A stretch of DNA of 14,299 nucleotides from Armatimonadota bacterium (GTDB lineage: Bacteria > Sysuimicrobiota > Sysuimicrobiia > Sysuimicrobiales > JACQTN01). Shown piece by piece: positions 6,258 to 13,174 of this stretch. The stretch covers positions 1 through 14,299 of the forward strand of contig JACQTN010000085.1 of assembly GCA_016210785.1 (NCBI GenBank). Direction: 5' to 3'. A program made the translations under genes and the position numbers. Numbering within the stretch: position 1 is the first letter of the stretch; each line of letters starts with the position of its first letter. The notes beneath the pieces were generated by a model. That model did no database searches. It had not been told where the DNA came from and worked only from the letters and a program-made list of their open reading frames with translations.

Positions 6258-8177
6258 CTACTGCCGGGCGGCAATCTCTTCGTTCACCCGGGCCAGGAAG
6301 GCGTCCAGCGCCATCGGCCCCAGGTCCCCCGCGGACCGGCTGCGCACCGCGGCTGTGCCCGCCGCGGCCTCCCGGTCGCCCACCACCAGCATGTACGGCA
6401 CGTGCTCCACCTGGCCGCGCCGCACCTTGTAGGAGATGCGCTCGCTCGACTCGTCCACGCCGGCGCGCAGGCCCTCCGCCTTCAGGCGCTCCGCGACCTG
6501 CTTCGCGTAGGCGACGTGCCGGTCGGTGATGGACAGCACGCGCGCCTGCTCTGGCGCCAGCCACAGCGGGAACGCCCCGGCGTAGTGCTCGATCAGGATA
6601 CCCATGAAGCGCTCCATGGAGCCCAGGATGGCCCGGTGGAACATCACCGGCCGGTGTTCGCGTCCGTCCTCGCCCATGAAGGCCAGGTCGAAACGCTCGG
6701 GCAACGTGTAGTCGAGCTGAATGGTCGTGAGCTGCCACTTCCGGCCGATGGCGTCGAACAGGTGGATGTCGATCTTCGGACCGTAGAAGTTCGCCTCGCC
6801 CTCCACGCGGCGGTAGGGCAGCCCGCGGCCGCGCAGCACGGCCTCCAGCGCCGCCTCTGCCGCATCCCACAGCTCGGGGCGCCCCGCGTACTTGGGCGCG
6901 GCCTTCGGGTCACGCACCGAGAGGACGATCTCGGAGTCCTTGAACCCGAACGCGCCCAGCACGTGGAAAGCGAGATCCACCAGCGCGGACGCTTCCTGCT
7001 CGATCTGGTCGGGACGGCAGAACACGTGCGCGTCGTCCTGCGTCAGCCCGCGCACCCGCAGCAGCCCGTGCAGCACGCCCGGCCGCTCGTAACGATAACA
7101 GGTGCCGAACTCCGCCAGGCGGATGGGCAGGTCGCGGTAACTGCGCGTCTGCGACTTATAGATCATGATGTGAAACGGGCAGTTCATGGGCTTGGCCAGG
7201 TAGTTCTGCTCGTCCACCACCATGCCGGCGAACATGCTCTCCACGTACCAGCTCATGTGACCACTGATCTCCCACAGCCGCGAGCGGGCCAGGTGGGGCG
7301 AGTAGACCTGCTCGTAGCCGCGCTGGGCCAGGGTCTCCCGGATGAACGCCTCCATGATCTGACGGACGACTGCACCTTTCGGGTGCCACAGCACCAGTCC
7401 CGGGCCGATCTCCTCGTGGATGCTGAACAGGTCCATCTCCCGCCCGATGCGCCGGTGGTCGCGCCGCTTCGCCTCCTCGAGGCGGTGCAGGTACTGATCC
7501 AGTTCGTCCTTGGTGGGGAAGGAGATGCCGTAGATGCGCGAGAGCATCTCGCGCTTCTCGTCGCCCCGCCAGTAGGCGCCCGACGTGGACAGCAGCTTCA
7601 CCGTCTTGATGAGCCCCGTGCGCGGCAGGTGCGGGCCGCGGCACATGTCCAGGAAGCCGTCCTGCCGGTAGAAGGACACCTGCTCGTCGGGAATGTCCTC
7701 CAGCAGTTCCCGCTTGTACTTGTCCCCGGCCCCCTCGAACATCGCCTGCGCGTCCGCCCGCGGCAGCGTGACGCGCTCGATGGGCTCGTCGCGCTTCGCC
7801 AGCCCGCGCATCTTTGCCTCGATCTTCTCCAGATCTTCGGGGGTGAATGCGCGGCCGATGTCGATGTCGTAATAGAACCCCTCGTCGATGGGCGGGCCGA
7901 TGGCGAGCTTGGCCTCCGGGAAGAGCTCCTTGACGGCCTGCGCCATCAGGTGCGCCGTGCTGTGCCAGTAGATCTCCTTCCCCTCCGGCTCGGCGAAGGT
8001 GAGAAAGCTCACCCGGCAGTCCGATTCCACCGGCGCCGCCAGGTCGCGCGGCGCGCCGTCCACCAGCGCGGCGAACGCGTCGCCGCGCCCCGCGGCGCGG
8101 GCGATCTCGGCCAGCGTGGTGCCGCGGGCAACCTCCCGCACCGAACCGTCCGGTAGCTGCACGCGGATCATGCTCAT
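6258..8177 (-). CDS. thrS: Threonyl-tRNA synthetase
   Basis: A 639-residue class II synthetase of the usual full length that charges tRNA-Thr and edits mischarged Ser. Domains in order are TGS (residues 3-62), the editing domain with its metal-type motif H72-x3-H76 and C179-RGP-H183, the catalytic core, and the HGTP anticodon-binding domain (about 535-635). The catalytic zinc ligands are all present: C333 (MNCPFH), H384 (QDDAHVFC) and H514 (FHRAILGS). Motif 2 reads CYRYERPGVLHGLLRVRG, motif 3 GSMERFMGILIEHYAG. Three ATGs lie close together (8183, 8177, 8171); the one at 8177 is chosen because GGAGG at 8187-8191 is 9 bases away, against 3 and 15 for the others. An open upstream extension to 8369 is not coding: it covers the T-box and terminator that control this gene. 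Confidence 0.97.
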   Translation of the reverse strand: MSMIRVQLPDGSVREVARGTTLAEIARAAGRGDAFAALVDGAPRDLAAPVESDCRVSFLTFAEPEGKEIYWHSTAHLMAQAVKELFPEAKLAIGPPIDEGFYYDIDIGRAFTPEDLEKIEAKMRGLAKRDEPIERVTLPRADAQAMFEGAGDKYKRELLEDIPDEQVSFYRQDGFLDMCRGPHLPRTGLIKTVKLLSTSGAYWRGDEKREMLSRIYGISFPTKDELDQYLHRLEEAKRRDHRRIGREMDLFSIHEEIGPGLVLWHPKGAVVRQIMEAFIRETLAQRGYEQVYSPHLARSRLWEISGHMSWYVESMFAGMVVDEQNYLAKPMNCPFHIMIYKSQTRSYRDLPIRLAEFGTCYRYERPGVLHGLLRVRGLTQDDAHVFCRPDQIEQEASALVDLAFHVLGAFGFKDSEIVLSVRDPKAAPKYAGRPELWDAAEAALEAVLRGRGLPYRRVEGEANFYGPKIDIHLFDAIGRKWQLTTIQLDYTLPERFDLAFMGEDGREHRPVMFHRAILGSMERFMGILIEHYAGAFPLWLAPEQARVLSITDRHVAYAKQVAERLKAEGLRAGVDESSERISYKVRRGQVEHVPYMLVVGDREAAAGTAAVRSRSAGDLGPMALDAFLARVNEEIAARQ

Positions 8178-8186
8178 CGCCATCTC

Positions 8187-8191
8187 CCTCC
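8187..8191 (-). promoter_or_regulatory. Ribosome-binding site of thrS
   Basis: GGAGG on the minus strand, 9 bases before the ATG at 8177. It chooses between three nearby in-frame ATG codons. Confidence 0.65.
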
Positions 8192-8210
8192 GTTCCCGAG
8201 TGGGCAGACA

Positions 8211-8264
8211 GATCCCGCTCTGACTGCACAGATCCTGCTCCAAACAAACAGAAAGATCCCGCCC
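8211..8264 (-). repeat. Three iterated GGGATCT-type arms behind the T-box
   Basis: Reading the minus strand, GGGCGGGATCTTTC (the 3' arm of the T-box terminator), GAGCAGGATCTGTGC and GAGCGGGATCTGTCTG follow one another; on the plus strand their GATCC cores begin at 8255, 8231 and 8211. The last two units are 20 bases apart. They lie between the terminator and the thrS ribosome-binding site. They may be decayed duplications of the terminator arm, or alternative pairing partners for its 5' arm. Confidence 0.5.
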
Positions 8265-8278
8265 CGAGGGACGGGACC
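8245..8278 (-). terminator. Intrinsic terminator of the thrS T-box leader
   Basis: On the minus strand GGTCCCGTCC pairs with GGGCGGGATC around a CTCG loop (10 pairs, two of them G-T), followed directly by TTTCTGTTTGTTTG. Its 5' arm is shared with the antiterminator (8267-8297), so the two structures exclude each other, which is the expected T-box switch. Confidence 0.9.
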
Positions 8279-8460
8279 TCACCCGTGGTTCCACCCTGGT
8301 TCCGAAAGCGACGCCGCCACGCCGCACGCATCTCGTGCCCGCGCCGTGCGCGTCGCTCCCGGCACTCATCCCGCGCTAACGGGCGGACCCGGCACGGACT
8401 ACGCCGCCGGTACACGCCGGCGATTCATCCCACGGCTCGGAGGTGGTGTTTGACCGCCTC
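8245..8460 (-). promoter_or_regulatory. T-box riboswitch (tRNA-Thr) upstream of thrS
   Basis: The minus strand carries AGGGTGGAACCACGGG (8297-8282), the T-box sequence. The antiterminator can be drawn exactly: AGGG and ACGGG pair with CCCGT and CCCT, leaving the 7-base bulge TGGAACC; this spans 8297-8267 and competes with the terminator at 8278-8245. The bulge TGGA would pair with a tRNA acceptor end UCCA, so a tRNA-Thr with discriminator U is predicted. Upstream, GGATGAATC followed by CGCCGGCGTGTACCGGCG fits the Stem I apical region, and ACC (8411-8409), a Thr codon, is my best specifier candidate. CCCGTTAGC and GATGAGTGCC (about 8381-8358) resemble the conserved linker before Stem III, and AGCGACGC/GCGTCGCT (about 8356-8306) can form a stem just before the T-box. 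The 5' limit is approximate. Known role: uncharged tRNA-Thr stabilises the antiterminator and turns thrS on. Confidence 0.92.
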
Positions 8461-8491
8461 GTCCAGAAGGGCTCACACCCGCTCCCGGCTC

Positions 8492-8529
8492 CCCCCTCAC
8501 CCCAACCCTCTCCCCAGGCGGGAGAGGGA
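8492..8529. repeat. Dispersed palindromic repeat, copy B
   Basis: CCCCCTCACCCCAACC leads into the hairpin CCCTCTCCC (8506-8514), loop CAGGC, GGGAGAGGG (8520-8528), 9 perfect pairs. It lies between the stop of the MATE-like gene (8573) and the thrS leader, about 45 bases after the stop. Same family as the copies at 1-67 and 13130-13167. Confidence 0.75.
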
Positions 8530-8572
8530 GCGCCGGTTCGCGGCCCTTCTTCGCTCGCGGACGGCGGGCGAT

Positions 8573-9940
8573 CTACTCGTCCTCGTCATCGCCCATGCGC
8601 CCCGGATTATACGCTCCGCCCTCCGGCCTGTCAAACCCCGCGGCAGTGGCGGGGATCGCGCGGATTCCGGCGGTGCGGGCCGCCGCCAGGGCCAGCCGCC
8701 AGGTCTCCACCGCCACACCCGCCAGCAGCGAGAGCGCGCCGAGGGCGAGGCCTGGCAGTGCGCGGGTCACGACGCCCAGCCCCACTACGGCGCAGATGGC
8801 CACCACGCCGCTGACCATCGCCCGCCGCACCTCCACCGTGTGCCCGGCGTGGATCAGCACGCCGCGGAGGAAGTTTTGCAGCGCGAGTCCGATGGGCTGC
8901 AGGGCCAGGATGCGGAGTCCCCACACCGCCACGTCCCGCACCGGGGTGGAGACGCCCAGCACGCCAACCAGCACCAGGCTCGCCAGCGGCGTGAGGCTGA
9001 CCAGCAGGAGCAGCGCGCAGACGATGGCGCCCATGATCAACGCGAAGCGGTGCACGTCGCGTTGCCGCTCGGGCTCGTCGCTCAGGGCGACCGTGATCTG
9101 CTGCAGGCTCCACAGCGGCCCGGTGAGCAGTCCCGTCACACTGAGCGCGACGGGCCACGCCGCCAGCGACAGCTCCGGCCGGGCCGAGGCGGCGATGCCC
9201 GCCGTGATGACGGGCCGGCTGAACTGCTGGATGAGGATCGTCATGCCCAGCGGCTGGTAGAACTGCCACAACTGCCGGAAGGTGGGCACGGTCTCACCCG
9301 CGGCGCGCCGCAGACCGGTGTGCATGGCCGGGTTCGCGGCCAGGGTGATGAGGACCGACTCCAGCGTGACGCCGGCCAGCAGCGCCGCCGAGCCCAGCAG
9401 CGCGCTGTTCTGCACACCCATCACTGCGCCGGCCAGCAGGATGCCGATCACCAGCAGGATCCGCGCGGAGGTCCCCACGATGATGGGACGGGTCTGGCCC
9501 AGCCGGATCAGCACGCCCTGGTGAAGGCGGCGCCAGCCGATCGGGATGGGCCACGCCATCAGGATGCGCATCGGCCACCGGGCCGCCTCCGCGATGTGCG
9601 GGGGGATCCCCATCAGCGTCTTCGTGATCAGGTCATACAGCGGCGTCCAGAAGAGAAGAAGTCCCACCGCGATGGTGACACCCAGCAGCCACAGCGTGAA
9701 CCGGCGCATCATCAGGTAGGACGGCCAGTCCCGCGAAATGGCCACGGAGGTGTCCAGCAGGATGATGATGGGGCTCTCGTACAGGACGCCCAGGCTGAAG
9801 GCCAGCCCGAACGCGGCCAGGTAGAGTTCGGGGTGGGGCAGGCGGGCCATGCCCATGTTGAGGAGCGGCCACTCCACGCTCATCAACACGCCGCTCGCCA
9901 TGAGCGGCAGGGCAAACCGCAGCAGGGAGGGTGAACCCAT
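8573..9940 (-). CDS. Polytopic membrane protein of the MATE/ANKH-like (MOP superfamily) type
   Basis: A 455-residue integral membrane protein with about 12 hydrophobic segments and short loops, the layout of MOP-superfamily exporters. The N-terminal LLRFALPLMASGVLMSVEWP, the phrase MGMARLPHPELYLAAFGLA and LYESPIIILLDTSVAISRDW resemble bacterial homologues of the MatE / progressive ankylosis (ANKH) group; the same pattern of PL near the start of a half is repeated in the second half (YQPLGMTILIQQF, about residue 227). The last 20 residues are soluble and end in acidic DDEDE. The ATG at 9940 follows the M24 gene stop by only 6 bases, with GAGG between and overlapping that stop, so both genes are probably cotranscribed and coupled. 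The substrate is not evident; family placement comes from motif memory, not a search. Confidence 0.7.
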   Translation of the reverse strand: MGSPSLLRFALPLMASGVLMSVEWPLLNMGMARLPHPELYLAAFGLAFSLGVLYESPIIILLDTSVAISRDWPSYLMMRRFTLWLLGVTIAVGLLLFWTPLYDLITKTLMGIPPHIAEAARWPMRILMAWPIPIGWRRLHQGVLIRLGQTRPIIVGTSARILLVIGILLAGAVMGVQNSALLGSAALLAGVTLESVLITLAANPAMHTGLRRAAGETVPTFRQLWQFYQPLGMTILIQQFSRPVITAGIAASARPELSLAAWPVALSVTGLLTGPLWSLQQITVALSDEPERQRDVHRFALIMGAIVCALLLLVSLTPLASLVLVGVLGVSTPVRDVAVWGLRILALQPIGLALQNFLRGVLIHAGHTVEVRRAMVSGVVAICAVVGLGVVTRALPGLALGALSLLAGVAVETWRLALAAARTAGIRAIPATAAGFDRPEGGAYNPGRMGDDEDE

Positions 9941-9946
9941 GGCGCC

Positions 9947-11140
9947 TCAGACCGGGATGGTCATGGCCTCCAGGTCCCGCGGGTAGTAGGTCAGCATCTC
10001 GATGCCGGTCTCGGTGACCAGCAGCGTATCGGAGTGGCGAAAGCCCCCCAGGTCGGGTACGTAGATGCCGGGCTCCACGCTGAACACCATGCCCGGCTCG
10101 ATCACCGAGTTGTCGCCGACATCGAAGAACGGCGCCTCGTGGACGCCCATGCCCAGGGCGTGGCCGACGTGGTGCCGCCAGTACGGCCACAGGTCGTGCC
10201 GGTCGAAGAAGGCACGCACGACGCGGTCCACGTCGGAGCACTTCCCGCCGGGCCGGATGGCGGCGAACGCCGCGTCCTGCACGTCGATCATCAACTGGAA
10301 GTAGCGCGCCACCTCCGCGCTCGGCTGGCCCACCACCATCGTCCGCTCCAGCTCGCTGTGATACCCGCCCACCGCGGCGGAGGCGCCGGTGACCAGCACG
10401 TCCCCGACCTGGATGCGCGCGTTGGTGGTCATGGCGTGGGGGATCGCCGAGTGCTTGCCGATCTGGCCGCGGAAGCCGGCGTGGGCACCCGGGAAGGTCC
10501 AGGACAGCGGGCGGTACTCGGGCCCCAGGGTCCGCACCATGGTCATGGTGGCCTCGTGGGAAGCGCGGCCGCTGATCTCGGTCTCGGTCAGCCCGGGCCG
10601 GGTACGCTCCTGCAGCAGCGCGTGGGCCAGGTTGCCCCACCGGCAGCTCTCCCGGATCAGCGCGATCTCCTCGGGGGACTTGATCTTGATCAGGTTCTCG
10701 ATGATGTCCCGCGCCGGCTCGGTGGTGGCGTCGGGGAGGATCTCGCTCAGGCGCGGTCCCTGGTAGCCCATCACGCCGGGATACCCGTCGCTGTCCATGC
10801 CCAGCCGCGCGCGGGCCAGCCCCATGCCGGCCAGCAGATCGCGGAGGTGGTGCATGGGGTGCTTCTCCCCGGGATACTCCGGGTAGGCCACGACGCGGTC
10901 CACGTCGGCGTGCGTGTGGCAGTGCTCCTCCTCCAACCGGGGCACCAGCAGCGTGGTGGCGCCCGACGCCGCCAGCGCGTAGACCATGGGACGCTCGGTG
11001 GCGATGAAGGCAAACCCGCTCAGGTAGAAGATCTGGGTGGGTCCGAACAGGCACAGGCCGTCCAGACGCCGCCGCGCCAGAAAGTCCAGGACGCGCCGGC
11101 GCCGGTGGGCCCGTTCCGCTGCGGAGATCTGGTAGCGCAT
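9947..11140 (-). CDS. M24 family (creatinase/prolidase fold) protein with altered metal site
   Basis: A 397-residue protein with a creatinase-N domain (about residues 15-140) and a pita-bread M24 domain (about 165-385), as in Xaa-Pro peptidases and creatinase. Landmarks: GKHSAIPHAM, GGYHSELERT (S262 to T267), GHALGMGVHEAP (H327, H334), EPGMVFSVEPGIY (E356) and GGFRHSDTLLVTETG (368-382). The usual five metal ligands D, D, H, E, E line up with T251/G252, E263, H327, E356 and S370, so three are replaced. The ELERT motif resembles the metal-free enzyme creatinase, but creatinase's other active-site Glu (in REHD) is also absent. It may be a metal-free hydrolase or an inactive homologue; peptidase activity should not be assumed. 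The ATG at 11140 has AGGAGG 7 bases upstream; the longer frame to 11566 crosses the divergent transporter and was not used. It is coupled to the MATE-like gene. Confidence 0.85.
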   Translation of the reverse strand: MRYQISAAERAHRRRRVLDFLARRRLDGLCLFGPTQIFYLSGFAFIATERPMVYALAASGATTLLVPRLEEEHCHTHADVDRVVAYPEYPGEKHPMHHLRDLLAGMGLARARLGMDSDGYPGVMGYQGPRLSEILPDATTEPARDIIENLIKIKSPEEIALIRESCRWGNLAHALLQERTRPGLTETEISGRASHEATMTMVRTLGPEYRPLSWTFPGAHAGFRGQIGKHSAIPHAMTTNARIQVGDVLVTGASAAVGGYHSELERTMVVGQPSAEVARYFQLMIDVQDAAFAAIRPGGKCSDVDRVVRAFFDRHDLWPYWRHHVGHALGMGVHEAPFFDVGDNSVIEPGMVFSVEPGIYVPDLGGFRHSDTLLVTETGIEMLTYYPRDLEAMTIPV

Positions 11141-11314
11141 ATGCGGGCCTCCTGGCGAGTGGACGATGGCTGGCATCCCTGTTCTGCGCGGCGGCGCTCT
11201 CCCCCTCCGATGCCTCCGCACGTTCCACACCCCGCGACCCTTCGCATCACCGATTCGCAGGACTTGGCGCGGCCGCACCGAATCGAAGCGCAGGCACACG
11301 CGCTCGCCTATCCT
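11141..11314. other. Divergent intergenic region
   Basis: These 174 bases separate the minus-strand M24 gene and the plus-strand transporter pair and must hold or lie near both promoters. The M24 ribosome-binding site AGGAGG is at 11148-11153. I see no convincing -35/-10 pair and no operator-like palindrome. Confidence 0.5.
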
Positions 11315-12229
11315 ATGCCTGATCCGGCTCCCACCCAGCGGCAGCCCGCTCCCCTGCTGCCACCCGATGGCGCTCCCATCTGGCGAGGTCTTGCCCTGGC
11401 CCTGGGCGCAGCGTTCACGGGCGCCACCTCTCCCATCTTCGCCAAGGTCATCTACGCCGACGGGGGCTCCATCCTGGGAACGCTCAGCGGGCGCTTCCTG
11501 ATCGGAGGTGCGCTGCTGTGGACGTACGTGCTGCTGGCGGGAAAGCGCCCCCGCTTCGGCCGCCACTTTCTCGCCGTGATCCTGATGGGGATGCTGGGCA
11601 ATGCCATGCAGTCCCTGTTCTACTACAGCGCGCTCACCCGGATCCCCGCGTCGCTGGCCGGGCTGCTGCTCAGCACGACGCCCGTGTACGTGGTGGTGCT
11701 GGCCCGGCTCCTCTACGGCGAGCCCATCACGCTGCTCAAACTGGTCGCGCTCGCCGGAGCGCTGGCAGGCATCGCGACGATCGTGGGCTTCTCGCCCGTG
11801 GCCGTGGACTTCACCGGCGTGGCGCTGGCCGCCGGGTGCGCGCTGGTCTTTTCGCTCTACATCGTGACGGGACGGCGCCTGTTGTTCGAGATCTCGCCGC
11901 TGGAACTGGCGGCGGGGGTGCTGCCCGCGGCGGGTCTCACCTTCCTGGTCCTGGGCCTGATCACCGACAGCATCGTGCTGCCCGCCACGGCGCAGGGGCG
12001 GGCCGCGCTGCTGGCTCTGGGCGTGCTCCCCACCATCCTGGCCAACTTCCTGTGGCTGTCTGGCATCCGGGCGCTGGGCGCGTCGAGGAGCGCGCTGGCG
12101 GGAATCTCCGAGCCCGTCTTCGTGGTCCTGCTCTCCGCAGCACTGCTGGGAGAGCGCCTGGGCCCCGTCCAGGCGGTCGGCGCCGTCGTCGTCCTCACCT
12201 GCATGCTGATCTTGCGGTGGGTCCGGTGA
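11315..12229 (+). CDS. EamA/DMT-superfamily transporter, first of tandem pair
   Basis: A 304-residue inner-membrane protein with about ten hydrophobic helices in two EamA halves (about residues 25-155 and 165-300), the usual form of 10-TMS drug/metabolite exporters. Landmarks are SPIFAKVIYADGG in helix 1-2, YYSALTRIPASLAGLLLSTTP at the end of the first half and LGASRSALAGISEPVFVVLL in the second; both RIPASLAGLL and ASRSALAGISEP are the family-typical helix-turn signatures. The substrate (amino acid, nucleoside, metabolite) is unknown. The ATG at 11315 is the best start near the first helix but lacks a clear Shine-Dalgarno; an upstream in-frame ATG at 11210 would add 35 residues with no family character. 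Its stop overlaps the next gene's GTG, and the two proteins are clearly paralogous. Confidence 0.88.
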   Translation: MPDPAPTQRQPAPLLPPDGAPIWRGLALALGAAFTGATSPIFAKVIYADGGSILGTLSGRFLIGGALLWTYVLLAGKRPRFGRHFLAVILMGMLGNAMQSLFYYSALTRIPASLAGLLLSTTPVYVVVLARLLYGEPITLLKLVALAGALAGIATIVGFSPVAVDFTGVALAAGCALVFSLYIVTGRRLLFEISPLELAAGVLPAAGLTFLVLGLITDSIVLPATAQGRAALLALGVLPTILANFLWLSGIRALGASRSALAGISEPVFVVLLSAALLGERLGPVQAVGAVVVLTCMLILRWVR

Positions 12230-13110
12230 ACGCGCCGCCGGGAAGCGCGAGCCGGACCTCCTGGACCGGGCTCCTGCTGTCCGTGTCGGCGTCGGGCATG
12301 TTCGCCCTGTCGGCGATCTTCGCCAAGATCATCTACGCCTCGGGAGCCTCGGTGCTGGGCCTGCTCAGCGCCCGCTACGCCATCGCCACCGCGGTGTTGT
12401 GGGGATACCTCTTTCTCCGTGGCCGGCGTCCCCGGCTGGGCCGCTACCTGCTGCATCTGGTCCTGCTGGGGATGATCGGCAACGTGGGGCAATCACTGCC
12501 CTACTTCAGCGCCCTGGCCCGCATCCCGGCGTCGCTGGCCGGCCTGCTGGTGAGCACCACGCCCATCTACGTGACGATCCTGGCCCGCGTCGTCTTCGGC
12601 GAGCCGCTCCGTCCCGCCAAGGTGGCGACGCTGGCGGGAGCGCTCGGCGGCGTCGCGCTGGTCCTGGGATTTTCCCCGCAACCGGTGGATCTGGTCGGCG
12701 TGGGACTCGTGGCCCTGGGGGCGTTCGTGGCGTCGCTGTACATCATCGTCAGCCGCCGCCTGCTGTTCGACGTCTCCCCGCGGGACTTTGCCACCGCGGC
12801 CATCCCCGCCACGGGCCTGGCATTTCTGGTCCTGGGTCTCCTCAGCGGCGGGATCAGGCTCCCCACCACGGCCGTGGGCGTCGGCGCGCTCTTCGGCGTC
12901 GCCATCATCTCCACGGTCCTGTCCACCATCGCGTGGCTGTCGGCCATGCAGCATCTGGGCGCGTCCCGGGCCTCGCTGGCGGGCGCCATGGAACCAGTCT
13001 TCATCGTGGTCTACTCGGCGCTGATCCTGGGGGAACGGCTGGGCCCCATGCAGATGCTGGGTGGCGCCGTCGTGCTCGCCTGCGTGGTGCTGCTGCGGTG
13101 GATCCGGTGA
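12226..13110 (+). CDS. EamA/DMT-superfamily transporter, second of tandem pair
   Basis: A 294-residue membrane protein with two EamA halves (about residues 18-148 and 158-290) and about ten helices. It follows the upstream transporter almost residue by residue: FAKIIYASGASVLGLLSAR, YFSALARIPASLAGLLVSTTP, VSRRLLFDVSP and LGASRASLAGAMEPVFIVVY each have a near match there. The start is GTG at 12226; GTGA overlaps the previous stop by four bases, which supports translational coupling and a common transcript. It ends 64 bases before the convergent hydrolase, with a palindromic repeat between. It may work as a homodimer or together with its neighbour; nothing in the sequence tells the substrate. 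Confidence 0.88.
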   Translation: MNAPPGSASRTSWTGLLLSVSASGMFALSAIFAKIIYASGASVLGLLSARYAIATAVLWGYLFLRGRRPRLGRYLLHLVLLGMIGNVGQSLPYFSALARIPASLAGLLVSTTPIYVTILARVVFGEPLRPAKVATLAGALGGVALVLGFSPQPVDLVGVGLVALGAFVASLYIIVSRRLLFDVSPRDFATAAIPATGLAFLVLGLLSGGIRLPTTAVGVGALFGVAIISTVLSTIAWLSAMQHLGASRASLAGAMEPVFIVVYSALILGERLGPMQMLGGAVVLACVVLLRWIR

Positions 13111-13129
13111 GGCGGGACCGCGGCGGGTC

Positions 13130-13167
13130 CCCTCACCCCCAGCCTCTCCCCGTCGGGGGAGAGGGAG
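13130..13167. repeat. Dispersed palindromic repeat, copy C, in a convergent gap
   Basis: CCCCTCACCCCCAG leads into the hairpin CCTCTCCCC (13143-13151), loop GTCG, GGGGAGAGG (13156-13164), 9 perfect pairs. It fills most of the 64-base gap between the plus-strand transporter stop and the minus-strand hydrolase stop, a place where a bidirectional terminator is expected, although there is no T-run on either side. Confidence 0.75.
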
Positions 13168-13174
13168 CGCGGCG

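Noticed and set aside
6210..8156. Long plus-strand open frame opposite thrS
   Set aside because: The minus strand encodes a full, motif-complete ThrRS; the opposite frame shows only composition effects.
8178..8369. N-terminal extension of ThrRS by about 64 residues
   Set aside because: The stretch is the T-box antiterminator, terminator and ribosome-binding site; family members begin at the TGS domain.
8285..9934. Plus-strand open frame opposite the MATE-like gene
   Set aside because: Its Gln/Arg/His-rich translation has no recognisable motif, and it crosses the T-box and the palindromic repeat.
11210..11314. Earlier start for the first DMT transporter
   Set aside because: It would add 35 polar residues with no similarity to the paralogue, and there is no ribosome-binding site.
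11141..11566. Upstream extension of the M24 frame
   Set aside because: It runs into the divergent transporter gene; AGGAGG before the ATG at 11140 and the family's usual N-terminus fix the start.
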